The notes: generated from the letters alone by a model not told the origin. Positions 1 to 8,767 are shown, numbered from the stretch's first letter. The stretch is 64,000 nt of DNA from Phocoenobacter atlanticus (GCF_030764225.1 NZ_JASAXH010000001.1), one strand, 5' to 3'. Translations and numbers: made by a program.

Positions 1-4
1 ATTT

Positions 5-121
5 TCCTGATGGCCATAGTGCAACGGAACCACCTGATTCCATACCGAACTCAGAAGTGAAAAGTTGTAACGCCGATGGTAGTGTAGGGTCTCCCTATGT
101 GAGAGTAGGACACCATCAGGG
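5..121 (+). rRNA. rrf: 5S ribosomal RNA
   Basis: The stretch carries the conserved bacterial 5S core (CCGAACTCAGAAGTGAAA and GCCGATGGTAGTGT). Complementary ends CCTGATGG (7-14) and CCATCAGG (113-120) form the terminal helix. The 16S and 23S genes of the operon must lie before the window. The exact ends are good to a few bases. Confidence 0.95.
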
Positions 122-138
122 TTTTATAAGAAGGAAGA

Positions 139-168
139 GCCGTAACTAGAAATAGTTACGGCTTTTTT
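139..168 (+). terminator. rRNA operon terminator
   Basis: A perfect 10-bp stem (GCCGTAACTA / TAGTTACGGC) with a GAAA loop is followed by six T residues, directly after the 5S gene. This is a textbook intrinsic terminator. Confidence 0.93.
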
Positions 169-282
169 GTATTTAAAAGACAGTGAAAAATAAAAAAACG
201 CTCAAATATTACAATCAAAATAGTATTACTAAATAGTTTTATATTATAATCTTCTGTAATTTGTAAATTTTTAACAGGATCT

Positions 283-291
283 TACCGCTTG
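283..291 (-). repeat. DNA-uptake core overlapping the xerD start
   Basis: ACCGCTTGT is the complement of the Apl-type uptake core ACAAGCGGT. Its last bases run into the GTG start codon of xerD at 291. The overlap is seen directly; its role as an uptake signal is inferred from the many similar copies in the window. Confidence 0.7.
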
Positions 292-1184
292 TGAAGAAAC
301 TTGACCCCATTATTGAGTTGTTTTTAGATAGTTTATGGCAAGAACACGGATTGTCAGAGAATACTATTGCTTCTTATCGACAAGATTTAGAACTTTTTAG
401 TCAGTGGCTATCTGATAAACACAATTTTTTGACTTTAGATCATTTTGATTTACAAAGTTTCTTAGGACAACGTTTGGAGCAGGGGTATAAAGCGTCTAGT
501 TCTGCGAGAATGTTAAGTTGTTTACGTAAATTCTTTCGGTTTTTATATTTAGAAAATTATCGTAGTGATGATCCTACTGCAACCTTGATGTCTCCTAAAA
601 AATCTCAACGGCTACCTAAATCTTTGAGTGAAGAGAAGGTGTTAGATTTATTAAATGCACCTAATACCCTGGATCCAATTGAGTTACGAGACAAGGCGAT
701 GTTAGAGCTGTTATATGCAACAGGATTGCGTGTGACAGAATTAGTTTCGCTAACATTGGAAAATTTGAGTTTACGACAAGGTGTGGTTCGTGTGATTGGT
801 AAAGGGGATAAGGAGCGACTTGTTCCCATTGGTGAAGAAGCAAATTATTGGATTAATGAGTTTTTTCTGTATGGACGTCCTTTATTACTGAAAAATGAGC
901 AGTCTGATGTGTTATTTCCAAGTCGTAGAGGGACACAAATGACTCGTCAAACTTTTTGGCATCGTATTAAACACTATGCTTTGCTTGCTGATATTGAGAG
1001 CGATAAATTATCCCCCCATATTTTACGGCACGCTTTTGCGACACATTTAGTGAATTATGGTGCAGATTTAAGGGTGGTACAGATGTTATTAGGGCATAGT
1101 GACCTCTCAACTACGCAAATTTATACCCAAGTGGCAAAATCTCGGTTACAATCACTTCATCAAAAATATCATCCAAGAGGATAA
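291..1184 (+). CDS. xerD: Tyrosine recombinase XerD
   Basis: XerD works with XerC and FtsK at the dif site to resolve chromosome dimers. The protein is 297 residues, the usual XerD length. The N-terminal SAM-like DNA-binding domain covers about residues 5-90 and the catalytic domain about 108-290. The full catalytic set is present: R147, K171, H243-x-x-R246, H269 and nucleophile Y278. The segment around SPKKSQRLPK is typical of XerD rather than XerC. The start is GTG at 291, preceded by ACAGGA at 274-279. The next gene starts four bases after the stop, so the two are probably co-transcribed. Confidence 0.95.
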   Translation: MKKLDPIIELFLDSLWQEHGLSENTIASYRQDLELFSQWLSDKHNFLTLDHFDLQSFLGQRLEQGYKASSSARMLSCLRKFFRFLYLENYRSDDPTATLMSPKKSQRLPKSLSEEKVLDLLNAPNTLDPIELRDKAMLELLYATGLRVTELVSLTLENLSLRQGVVRVIGKGDKERLVPIGEEANYWINEFFLYGRPLLLKNEQSDVLFPSRRGTQMTRQTFWHRIKHYALLADIESDKLSPHILRHAFATHLVNYGADLRVVQMLLGHSDLSTTQIYTQVAKSRLQSLHQKYHPRG

Positions 1185-1187
1185 GCA

Positions 1188-1481
1188 ATGAATTCGTCAT
1201 TTTCAAAATTTAGTTGGGCATTAGGTGGCTTATGTTTACCTTGTGCTTTATGGCCGTTAGCATTATTACTTACACCTGCATTATCTAATCATATTCAATT
1301 TAGTTCTTTACAACTTAATCTCTTATCTATTTCCCTTTGGGTTTATCCGTTTATTCTTTTTACTATCGCTTATCTTTTATTTAAATTGTATAAAACCAAT
1401 GTTAAGTTAGCAAAGCAATTACTTTTGGTGGCGTTTATCGGTGCTTATGGGTATTGGGGTTATATTTTTAGCTTAATTTAA
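1188..1481 (+). CDS. Small inner-membrane protein of unknown function
   Basis: This 97-residue protein is almost entirely hydrophobic, with about three transmembrane segments (roughly 8-32, 46-70 and 75-96). It has no recognisable catalytic motif. It starts four bases after the xerD stop and is probably expressed with it. It resembles small membrane proteins that sit beside xerD in other Pasteurellaceae (possibly the DUF5389 group), but that link is from memory and no function is proposed. Confidence 0.7.
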   Translation: MNSSFSKFSWALGGLCLPCALWPLALLLTPALSNHIQFSSLQLNLLSISLWVYPFILFTIAYLLFKLYKTNVKLAKQLLLVAFIGAYGYWGYIFSLI

Positions 1482-1572
1482 GAGAGTGTCATATAGATGT
1501 CGTCCCTGTGTCGTTCTTTCTTCTGAACTTTGTTGTTAATATGAAAATCCACTTAATGAATGGAGAAGAATA

Positions 1573-2067
1573 ATGATTATACAGAAATTAAGATTAGAAC
1601 GAGGTTGGTCTCAACAACAGCTTGCTGAAATGAGCGGTTTAAGTACTCGAACAATTCAGCGTATTGAAAATGGTAAGACAGCCAGTAACGAATCAGTAAA
1701 ATCATTAGCCTCTGTTTTTGAAGTGGATTTTTCAACTTTAAAAGGAGCATTAACAATGAAAACTGAAACACTATCGTCTTCAAACAATAGCAATGAGTTA
1801 ATACTTACTCGTGATGAACAGTTAGCTTATCAAAAAGTACGTAATATTAAGCGTTTTTATATCAAACTATTTGTGTTTGTTATTGTGATGAGTATCTTAT
1901 TGATAATTAATTTAACCGCTACACCTAATAGTTGGTGGGTACACTGGGTCTTTTTAGGCTGGGGATTGGGGTTAATAATTCGAGGATTAAAAACGTTTGA
2001 TTGGTTACCCCCTTTAGGTGTGGAGTGGGAAAAACGTCAATTAGAGAAGTATTTAAATAAAAGATAA
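1573..2067 (+). CDS. HTH (XRE-type) regulator fused to a 2TM domain
   Basis: Residues 1-58 form a Cro/C1-type helix-turn-helix (LRLERGWSQQQLAEMSG, then STRTIQRIENG). A polar linker to about residue 80 follows. Two hydrophobic segments at about 93-115 and 120-140 match the '2TM domain' often found behind such HTH domains. The protein would therefore be a membrane-tethered DNA-binding protein. GGAGAAG at 1561-1567 gives a good ribosome site. It stands alone between xerD and a convergent methyltransferase. Its targets and signal are unknown. Confidence 0.8.
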   Translation: MIIQKLRLERGWSQQQLAEMSGLSTRTIQRIENGKTASNESVKSLASVFEVDFSTLKGALTMKTETLSSSNNSNELILTRDEQLAYQKVRNIKRFYIKLFVFVIVMSILLIINLTATPNSWWVHWVFLGWGLGLIIRGLKTFDWLPPLGVEWEKRQLEKYLNKR

Positions 2068-2084
2068 CGATGGTCATAACTTAA

Positions 2085-2118
2085 AAAGACTGGGTTTATA
2101 AAATAAAACTCAGTCTTT
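2085..2118. terminator. Bidirectional terminator
   Basis: AAAGACTGGGTTT pairs with AAACTCAGTCTTT (one G-U pair). It lies between two convergent genes and overlaps the last codons of the minus-strand methyltransferase. Confidence 0.75.
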
Positions 2119-2865
2119 CCACTTTGCTTTAACAAAAAGTAATGGTGGGCGGTGTGTGAGATCTTTAAATTCATTATGCCATTGTGGTTGATCTATTAGC
2201 ATTGGTTCTTCTATTTGTTCAATTTCAAATCCTGTTTGGATTAATTGATTTAAAATTGTTGCCATTGTGCGATGATAAGTTTTAAAGGGTTGTTTAAACC
2301 AATTTCTCTCTCTTTCTCCCTCATCTCTATAATGGTTTAAGCGATATGCTATTTGTAGATTATCCATATTCTTTTCCCAGCGATTTCCTTGTTTATGAGC
2401 AGTAACTATTGGGTGTTCTTGTGAGAAAATAAGTGAGCCTTTTAAGTTAAGCTTTGTTTTTATATCCTGTAAAAGCTGTGGAAAATTCTCAATATAATGA
2501 AAGGCAAAAGAACTGGTAATTAAATCAAAATTACCTTCATCAAGTTGTTTTAGTTGCTCCATTGCTAAACAATGTAATTTATAAGCGGTAGGATTTATTT
2601 TATTTTTTGCAAAATTTTGTTGAGCCTGATTTAGCATTGATTGAGATAAATCTACACCAGACACATAACTTGCACCTTGTTGAAGATAATAGTGTAAATG
2701 TTCACCTGTTCCACAGCCTAAATCTAATATTCGTTTATTTTTTAAATTTGGAAGGAGTGAGAACATTGTCGGTTTTTCCACAACTTCATTCAAACTCATT
2801 GGATTGGTTCTTAATTGTTGATAGCGTTCAAAGAATACAGATTTATCGTAAATGCTTGTTTTCAT
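2110..2865 (-). CDS. Class I SAM-dependent methyltransferase
   Basis: The 251-residue protein has a Rossmann-type methyltransferase fold. Motif I is ILDLGCGTGEH at about residues 46-56, an acidic post-I residue follows (SGVDLSQSML), and FDLITSSFAFHYIENF is the motif IV region. The C-terminal part (QEHPIVTAHKQGNRW) resembles small-molecule methyltransferases. The substrate cannot be read from the sequence. It lies downstream of mrcA on the same strand but is separated from it by a terminator. No strong ribosome site is visible before the ATG. Confidence 0.8.
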   Translation of the reverse strand: MKTSIYDKSVFFERYQQLRTNPMSLNEVVEKPTMFSLLPNLKNKRILDLGCGTGEHLHYYLQQGASYVSGVDLSQSMLNQAQQNFAKNKINPTAYKLHCLAMEQLKQLDEGNFDLITSSFAFHYIENFPQLLQDIKTKLNLKGSLIFSQEHPIVTAHKQGNRWEKNMDNLQIAYRLNHYRDEGERERNWFKQPFKTYHRTMATILNQLIQTGFEIEQIEEPMLIDQPQWHNEFKDLTHRPPLLFVKAKWKD

Positions 2866-2891
2866 AATAAGTATTTTTGTTATAAATGAGA

Positions 2892-2915
2892 AAAGCGAGT
2901 TTTTACACTCGCTTT
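2892..2915 (-). terminator. mrcA terminator
   Basis: A 9-bp stem AAAGCGAGT / ACTCGCTTT with a TTTTAC loop lies just after the mrcA stop. On the minus strand it runs into a T-rich tract. Confidence 0.8.
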
Positions 2916-2924
2916 AATGATTAA

Positions 2925-5504
2925 TTAGAATAATTCTTTGGTTTTTATCTCTGGTGAATCTAAACCTGATTGAGAATTTGGATTGGTTACTGGAATTTGA
3001 TAACCTTGTTCAATAATATATTTATTTTTAGGTTCTGTACCTTTAATAAAATATTCTGTTAAATCATCACCTAGTAAACCATATTGAGCATCAATTCCTA
3101 CTTTAATAATATTGGGTGGTATAGTTTCAGCACGTTGTGGTTTATCAGAAAGTGCGACTTTCATATACTTAATCCAAGCTGGAAGTGCTGTACTTGCACC
3201 CGCTTCTCCTCTACCGAGTTCTTTATTATCATCAGAAGCAACATAAACAGTCGTTACAATATCGGAGCCAAAACCCGCATACCAAGTTACTTTAGAATTG
3301 TTAGTTGTTCCTGTTTTTCCACCAACATCTTTACGAGGTAATTGCTGCGCTATTCGCCAACTTGTACCTCTCCAATCTTGCCCTCTCTCACCGAAAGCGG
3401 CTGAATGTAATGCACTACGCATTAAGAATGCGAGTTCTCCACTAATGACACGAGGAGCATAACGAATAGTCTGCTCTGTTTCAGAGGCGGTTGCCATTAA
3501 GCTAGGATCTTCTTTCTTTGTTGTAGGCTCTATTTGTAGGTCAGTAATATTATTATCATCTGATGTTGAAAGTGAATCCACAACTTCATCCTCATCCTCT
3601 TTTACAAAATCAAAATAGGTCGGTTCAGGGTAAATAACAGGAATATCATTACAAGAAATACAAGCAATACGGGGATTTGCTTTATAGAGTTCATTGCCCT
3701 GATAATCTTCAACTCTTTCGATGATAAAAGGATCAATCAAATATCCTCCATTATCAAATACAGCATAGCCACGAGCCATCTCTAATGGTGTAAATGATGC
3801 AGCTCCTAAAGCTAAAGCTTCAGTTGCTTTATACTGATCTCGATTAAAGCCAAAACGTTGTAAATATTCAGCAATGTAATCAATGCCCGCCATTCTCACC
3901 GTTCTTACCATCATTACATTTTTGGATTTTCCTAATCCAACACGTAATCGCATTTTTCCTTCATAAATATTTGGTGAGTTTTTAGGAACCCAAGGTTCTT
4001 GACCTGCTTTACGAATAGTAATTGGTGTATCATTTAGTGTTGTTGCAAGGCTTAATCCTTTGTTCATCGCAGCAGTATAAATAAAGGGTTTAATAGAAGA
4101 ACCGACTTGCACCATTGATTGTGTGACACGATTAAAATTGCTTTGTGCAAAACTAAATCCACCGACAGCAGCTTCAATTGCACCGTTATTACTATTTAAC
4201 GAAACTAATGCTGAATTAACTTGTGGAATTTGTCCAAGTTCCCAATCAGTAGAGCCTTGTTTATTTTGTATTGCTCTCACCCAAATTTGTTGACCGACTT
4301 TTAATACTTGCTTCACAGAAGTAGGAGATGATCCTTTTTTATTTTTATGGATAAATTTTCTTGCCCATTTCATTCCAGATAATGGAAGGTCTGCCTCTTC
4401 ACCATCAGCTAACAAAATATGTGCTTTATTTGGGGTAACATTCAAGACAGCAGCACTTACAAAAGGCTCAGAAATAGGGAGTTTACTCAAATGTTCAATA
4501 ATATCTTCTTCATTCCACGCTGCGCTATTTTCCTTCCAAAGTGTTACCGCACCTCTCCAACCGTGACGTTTATCATATTTAATTAAATTTTCTCTTAATG
4601 CTTTCTGTGCTTCAAATTGATCTTTTGATAAAACAGTTGCAAAAACCTTAAAACCTTTGGTATAAGTCGCTTCTTCACCATAACGTTTTACCATTTCTTT
4701 ACGCACCATTTCAGTGACATACTCAGCACGAAAATCTAAAATTGTTTTATGAAATTTAGAAAGAATTGGTTCTGCTTTAGCTTTTTCATACTGTTCTTGA
4801 GTAATTTTTTTTACTTGTAGCATTCGCCATAATACGGTATTGCGGCGTTTTTCTGCTCGTTTCACAGAGTAAATAGGATTCATTGTAGAAGGGGCTTTTG
4901 GAAGTCCTGCAATAATCGCTGCTTCGGAAAGAGTCAGTTGATCTAATTCTTTTCCAAAATAAGTTTGAGCCGCAGTTGCAACACCATAAGATCGGTATCC
5001 TAAATAAATTTTATTTAGATATAATTCTAAAATTTCATCTTTACTCATTACCTTTTCAATTTCTGTTGCTAAAATTAACTCTTTTAATTTACGAGCAAGC
5101 CTTCTCTCTGGTGTTAAGAAAAAATTTCGAGCTAATTGCTGAGTAATAGTACTTGCCCCCTGTTTTCGCCCACCTTTTAATAGGGCTACAGCAGCACGTG
5201 CAATACCTTTTAAATCATATCCACTATGCTCATAAAAACGCGTATCTTCAGTGGCAATAATGGCATCAATAAGTTGCTGTGGAATATCTGCTAATTTAAC
5301 AGGAATACGGCGTTCTTCACCTACTTCTCCAATTAATTTTCCATCAGAGGTATAAATTTGCATTGGTTGTTGCAGTTTAAAATCCTTTAAGGAATTAATT
5401 TCAGGTAGGTCTGCTTTTAGCTGAACATAGGTTATTCCCCCACCAATAGCAGCGAGAATAATAAGAGAAAGTAAAGTGCTTAATATTATTTTTGTGATCT
5501 TCAT
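2925..5504 (-). CDS. mrcA: Penicillin-binding protein 1A
   Basis: PBP1A polymerises and crosslinks peptidoglycan. The 859-residue protein has one N-terminal membrane anchor (about 5-27). The glycosyltransferase domain follows, with catalytic E86 in ATEDTRFYEH and the GASTITQQLARN motif. An OB-like insert comes next, then the transpeptidase domain with S469-S-I-K472 and KTGTTNN near residue 730. The length and the insert between the two domains fit class A PBP1A. Divergent comA starts 110 bp away, the same arrangement as in other Pasteurellaceae and many Gammaproteobacteria (mrcA next to pilM). Confidence 0.95.
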   Translation of the reverse strand: MKITKIILSTLLSLIILAAIGGGITYVQLKADLPEINSLKDFKLQQPMQIYTSDGKLIGEVGEERRIPVKLADIPQQLIDAIIATEDTRFYEHSGYDLKGIARAAVALLKGGRKQGASTITQQLARNFFLTPERRLARKLKELILATEIEKVMSKDEILELYLNKIYLGYRSYGVATAAQTYFGKELDQLTLSEAAIIAGLPKAPSTMNPIYSVKRAEKRRNTVLWRMLQVKKITQEQYEKAKAEPILSKFHKTILDFRAEYVTEMVRKEMVKRYGEEATYTKGFKVFATVLSKDQFEAQKALRENLIKYDKRHGWRGAVTLWKENSAAWNEEDIIEHLSKLPISEPFVSAAVLNVTPNKAHILLADGEEADLPLSGMKWARKFIHKNKKGSSPTSVKQVLKVGQQIWVRAIQNKQGSTDWELGQIPQVNSALVSLNSNNGAIEAAVGGFSFAQSNFNRVTQSMVQVGSSIKPFIYTAAMNKGLSLATTLNDTPITIRKAGQEPWVPKNSPNIYEGKMRLRVGLGKSKNVMMVRTVRMAGIDYIAEYLQRFGFNRDQYKATEALALGAASFTPLEMARGYAVFDNGGYLIDPFIIERVEDYQGNELYKANPRIACISCNDIPVIYPEPTYFDFVKEDEDEVVDSLSTSDDNNITDLQIEPTTKKEDPSLMATASETEQTIRYAPRVISGELAFLMRSALHSAAFGERGQDWRGTSWRIAQQLPRKDVGGKTGTTNNSKVTWYAGFGSDIVTTVYVASDDNKELGRGEAGASTALPAWIKYMKVALSDKPQRAETIPPNIIKVGIDAQYGLLGDDLTEYFIKGTEPKNKYIIEQGYQIPVTNPNSQSGLDSPEIKTKELF

Positions 5505-5613
5505 CGAGAAAACTCTTTTTGTTAATGACGAATAAGTAATTTTAGCACAATAATAGTGCCTATTTTAATTTTACGATCATACCTTAAAATGCACTAAAAA
5601 GGAAAAACAATAG

Positions 5614-6357
5614 ATGTTATTTCAAACAAAATTACAGAATAAAAAATTGGGATTAAGCCAAAATGAGCAATACTTTTGTGTGGTTTCCATTGAAGATCAA
5701 GTAATTTGTACAAAATGGTATGAAAAAGACAGTAATAGATTATTAGATATTTTAAAGAGAGAGAAATCAGAAATTTGTATAATTCAAAGTATGAGTGACC
5801 GCTTTATTTGGAGAAAATACCTTTTTTTCCCTCATTATTATAATAAGGCAATGATATATCGCCAAATTATTGAGGTATTAAAACAAGAGGTTCCTGTTTC
5901 TATTGAGGAGATCTATTTTGATTATCAAATAGCATTACAAGAATCAGAGAATATTTATAGAGTGATTATTTATGCACTTATTAAAAATAATGAAACAGAT
6001 TTTAGTCTCAATAAGCAGATGGTTTTAGACAGCGAACTTTATTGTTATCGTAGGGGAATCGATTATTTAGTCCATCAACAATTAGATAACAAGGGGGAAA
6101 GTAGTAGAGAAGATACTTATTTATTTAAAAATCAACTTATTCAGTTTAAACAAACAGAGCTTTTCCAGATATCTATTGAAAAATTATCACAACTCACTGG
6201 TTATAAGCGGTTACTTACTATTGAAAAAATACAAAATTTATCACAAATAGAAAAAGAAAAAATTATTACACTGGCGTTACCTAGTGATCAGAAAATTATT
6301 GATCCTTATTTATATATAATAGCATTAGGAGCCTGCTTATGGAATGGCAAGGTATAA
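5614..6357 (+). CDS. comA: Competence protein ComA (PilM-like)
   Basis: This is the first gene of the competence pilus operon. It is a 247-residue cytosolic protein resembling the PilM-type inner-membrane platform proteins that link to PilN. The position divergent from mrcA and the following gene order support ComA. The sequence itself is strongly diverged and AT-rich, so the call rests partly on context. A good ribosome site (AAGGAAAA) precedes the ATG. It overlaps comB by 19 bases, indicating translational coupling. Confidence 0.85.
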   Translation: MLFQTKLQNKKLGLSQNEQYFCVVSIEDQVICTKWYEKDSNRLLDILKREKSEICIIQSMSDRFIWRKYLFFPHYYNKAMIYRQIIEVLKQEVPVSIEEIYFDYQIALQESENIYRVIIYALIKNNETDFSLNKQMVLDSELYCYRRGIDYLVHQQLDNKGESSREDTYLFKNQLIQFKQTELFQISIEKLSQLTGYKRLLTIEKIQNLSQIEKEKIITLALPSDQKIIDPYLYIIALGACLWNGKV

Positions 6358-6851
6358 ATTTAACAAATTATCATCAAACAAATTGGCTAAATAAGATTAA
6401 AAAAAGATATTTTTATTATATGGTTTTGATTGTTATTTTTATTATATTGGCGGTAATGATAAAAATATACAGTAATAACTTTTATACAAATGGATTATAT
6501 TATCAACAGCAAAATAATAAATTTAATCTTAAAATTAAAAACAAAGAAGCATTATTAAATAATTTTCTTAATAACAAAAAAATGCAAAAAAATCTTCTTA
6601 ATGCTCAAAATATAAAATTGATACTGGATAAACTTCAAAATCTACCCATTGAAGGTACAGTGAATGAAATTAATATTAAACATAATATAACAGATTATTT
6701 TTTGATTTTAGGAAAGTTAAATAAACAAGAAGATTTTGAAAAAATATCAGCTTATTTAAAACGTATTAAAAATACAAATTTTAGTATTAATATGCTACAA
6801 ACTAACAGTGATAATCAATTAGAATTTATTATTAAAGTGAGTTTTATATAA
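6339..6851 (+). CDS. comB: Competence protein ComB (PilN-like)
   Basis: The 170-residue protein has a short cytosolic start, one transmembrane helix at about residues 26-46 (YYMVLIVIFIILAVMIKIY) and a periplasmic coiled-coil/ferredoxin-like remainder. That is the PilN topology. It overlaps comA by 19 bases and ends two bases before comC. Base composition is very A-rich. Assigned by topology and operon position. Confidence 0.82.
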   Translation: MEWQGINLTNYHQTNWLNKIKKRYFYYMVLIVIFIILAVMIKIYSNNFYTNGLYYQQQNNKFNLKIKNKEALLNNFLNNKKMQKNLLNAQNIKLILDKLQNLPIEGTVNEINIKHNITDYFLILGKLNKQEDFEKISAYLKRIKNTNFSINMLQTNSDNQLEFIIKVSFI

Positions 6852-6853
6852 AG

Positions 6854-7357
6854 ATGAATAAAATAAAAAAGTATTATTTTCAACCAAGTAGTTATATTTA
6901 TCTTTTTATTGAGGCGACCTTAATACACAAGATACAAATCTCTATTTTGATAGGATTGTTGATTATAAGTTACCCTCTATATGATATTTTTCATAATATG
7001 CAATATCAACAAAAACAGTTTGATACTTTTCAAAAATATAAAGCAAAGAATTCAAGTCTTGATAAAAAATTGGAACAATTAAAAGTGGTTTCTATGGATA
7101 ATCATTCTCCTTTAGAAATTAATCAAAAAGTTAAACGTATTTTAGTTAAAAACAAAATGAATATTGAAAGTATTTTATGGAATAAAGAAAATAATATTAT
7201 TGATGTTGTTTTTAATCAAAAATTTAAAAATGTTGTCGATGTGATTATTCAAATAAGTAATGCCCAAAATATTTATTTTAATGAAATTAACTTAATAAAA
7301 ATAAATGAAAATCATTTAGTGCAGTGTGTACTAAGTTTATCCATATTAGAAAGGTAA
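6854..7357 (+). CDS. comC: Competence protein ComC (PilO-like)
   Basis: The 167-residue protein has one transmembrane helix at about 27-46 followed by a coiled coil and a small periplasmic domain, as in PilO, the partner of PilN. It lies two bases after comB and only four bases before the secretin gene. In H. influenzae a comD gene (PilP-like) separates comC from comE, and none fits here. Confidence 0.8.
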   Translation: MNKIKKYYFQPSSYIYLFIEATLIHKIQISILIGLLIISYPLYDIFHNMQYQQKQFDTFQKYKAKNSSLDKKLEQLKVVSMDNHSPLEINQKVKRILVKNKMNIESILWNKENNIIDVVFNQKFKNVVDVIIQISNAQNIYFNEINLIKINENHLVQCVLSLSILER

Positions 7358-7361
7358 AATA

Positions 7362-8435
7362 ATGAAAAAGTTAGTATTGTTAATGTGTTTGTTTTTGAGT
7401 TGTTATATTTATGCTGATCCTTTTTATAAAGAAAAAGAAATTATGGATAACAAAGTCACAGTTGAAGAATATAATATAGATGAAAGTGAACCTGATATTG
7501 TTGATAAAGAGGGTTTAGTAAAAAGCATTCATTTAAATTATGCGAGAGCAAAAGATATTATTGAAAGTTTAACTAAAGGACAAGGAACCTTGTTAGATGG
7601 CGGTTATATTCATTTTGATCAACAAACAAATACATTGATTTTAAAAGGAAGTAATCGGATTTTAAATAAATTAACCGCATTAGTAAAAAAATTAGATAAA
7701 CCCATTAGGCAAGTTGCTATTGAAGCAAGAGTAGTGACTATCAGTAGTGAACATTTACAAGAATTAGGTGTTCGATGGGGAATGTTTAGTCCAACTGCAA
7801 ACTCTCATCAATTTGGTGGAAAATTAGAAGGGAATGGGTTTTCAGCAAATAATTTAAATGTTAATTTTCCAGTGGTCAGCAATGCAGCTTCTGCAGTTAT
7901 TCAAATTGCGAGTTTGAACAATAGATTATTAGATCTAGAATTAACAGCATTAGAACAAGAAAATAGTGTGGAAATTATTGCTAGTCCAAGTTTAATTACA
8001 ACAAATGAGAATAAAGCGAGTATCAAGCAAGGAACAGAGGTTGCTTATCCACAGCGTAATGCTAAAGGGGATATTACTGATGTTGAATTTCGTGATGCAG
8101 TTTTAGGGCTTGAAGTTACTCCTCATTTTTCTCAAAATGATCAAATTTTACTGGATTTATTAGTTACTCAAAACGCACCAAATACAGCAACAGCAAGTAG
8201 TCAGCAATGGGTGACTATAGATAAACAAGAAATTAAAACACAGGTTTTAGCTCAAAATGGTAAAACGATTGTACTTGGAGGGATCTTTCAAAATATGCTT
8301 TCTAAGGAAAAAGATGCAGTACCTTTATTAGGAAGCCTACCGATATTAAAGCATTTATTTAGTCATACCAAAGATAAGGTGGCTAAACGTGAACTCGTCA
8401 TTTTTGTCACGCCACATATAATTAATCCTCAGTAG
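7362..8435 (+). CDS. comE: Competence secretin ComE (PilQ-like), short form
   Basis: ComE forms the outer-membrane pore for the DNA-uptake pilus. The protein has a signal peptide (about 1-18, cleaved near YADP). One N1-type secretin domain follows at about 50-115, then the secretin core with EVTPHFSQND, GKTIVLGGIF, VPLLGSLPIL and the final KRELVIFVTPHII. At 357 residues it is shorter than the ComE I recall from H. influenzae (about 445). The missing length is in the N-terminal region. The stop is followed by a small membrane-protein pair on the same strand. Confidence 0.9.
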   Translation: MKKLVLLMCLFLSCYIYADPFYKEKEIMDNKVTVEEYNIDESEPDIVDKEGLVKSIHLNYARAKDIIESLTKGQGTLLDGGYIHFDQQTNTLILKGSNRILNKLTALVKKLDKPIRQVAIEARVVTISSEHLQELGVRWGMFSPTANSHQFGGKLEGNGFSANNLNVNFPVVSNAASAVIQIASLNNRLLDLELTALEQENSVEIIASPSLITTNENKASIKQGTEVAYPQRNAKGDITDVEFRDAVLGLEVTPHFSQNDQILLDLLVTQNAPNTATASSQQWVTIDKQEIKTQVLAQNGKTIVLGGIFQNMLSKEKDAVPLLGSLPILKHLFSHTKDKVAKRELVIFVTPHIINPQ

Positions 8436-8484
8436 TAATATTGGCTGAAAAGTTTTTATAGTTTACTTATTATGGAGTTTGTAA

Positions 8485-8691
8485 ATGAAATCAGAGTTAG
8501 TTAAAATAAAAAAAGAAACAATAAGAGAAGCGGGTAAATTATTACTTGATTTTACCAAAATTATTGTTGCTATTGCAGTGATTACGCCATTTGTACAAAA
8601 TAATAATGTTGAGGTATTTCCTTTTCTATCTGCAAGTATTTCAATGGTTACAGGTTTATATTTAATAAACAAAGGAGCAAAAAATGGATAG
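8485..8691 (+). CDS. Two-TM mini-protein (68 aa), first of a pair
   Basis: The protein has a charged N-terminus (KSELVKIKKETIREAG) and two hydrophobic segments (about 24-40 and 46-62), ending in GLYLINKGAKNG. A ribosome site GGAG lies 9-12 bases before the ATG. Its stop overlaps the start of a 27-residue membrane peptide in another frame. An ORF also exists on the opposite strand (8463-8672), but it lacks the ribosome site and the coupled partner. I do not recognise a characterised family. Confidence 0.65.
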   Translation: MKSELVKIKKETIREAGKLLLDFTKIIVAIAVITPFVQNNNVEVFPFLSASISMVTGLYLINKGAKNG

Positions 8692-8767
8692 TTTAACGAT
8701 TGTATCAGGTGTTATTGCATTATTTGGTCTTTTATTTGCATTATATGTGCATTTTTCTACTAAATGA
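8684..8767 (+). CDS. Single-TM peptide (27 aa), second of a pair
   Basis: ATG at 8684 begins MDSLTIVSGVIALFGL, one hydrophobic helix ending in HFSTK and TGA at 8765-8767. A strong ribosome site AAAGGAG sits at 8671-8677, inside the end of the preceding gene. The 8-base overlap (ATGGATAG) couples the two. The pattern is that of a real small protein, but peptides this short can arise by chance. Confidence 0.55.
   Translation: MDSLTIVSGVIALFGLLFALYVHFSTK

Noticed and set aside
180..280. Possible tRNA after the 5S gene
   Set aside because: No cloverleaf or TTCRA loop can be made in this AT-rich stretch. tRNAs were looked for in all other gaps as well and none was found.
5569..5590. TTTTACGATCATACCTTAAA looked like a CRP-S/Sxy competence site before comA
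   Set aside because: Only one half-site matches, and its centre is about 34 bases from the comA ATG, which leaves no room for a -10 and leader in the usual geometry.
8463..8672. 69-codon minus-strand reading frame opposite the mini-protein gene
   Set aside because: It has no convincing ribosome site and is fully opposite a coupled gene pair that has good ones.
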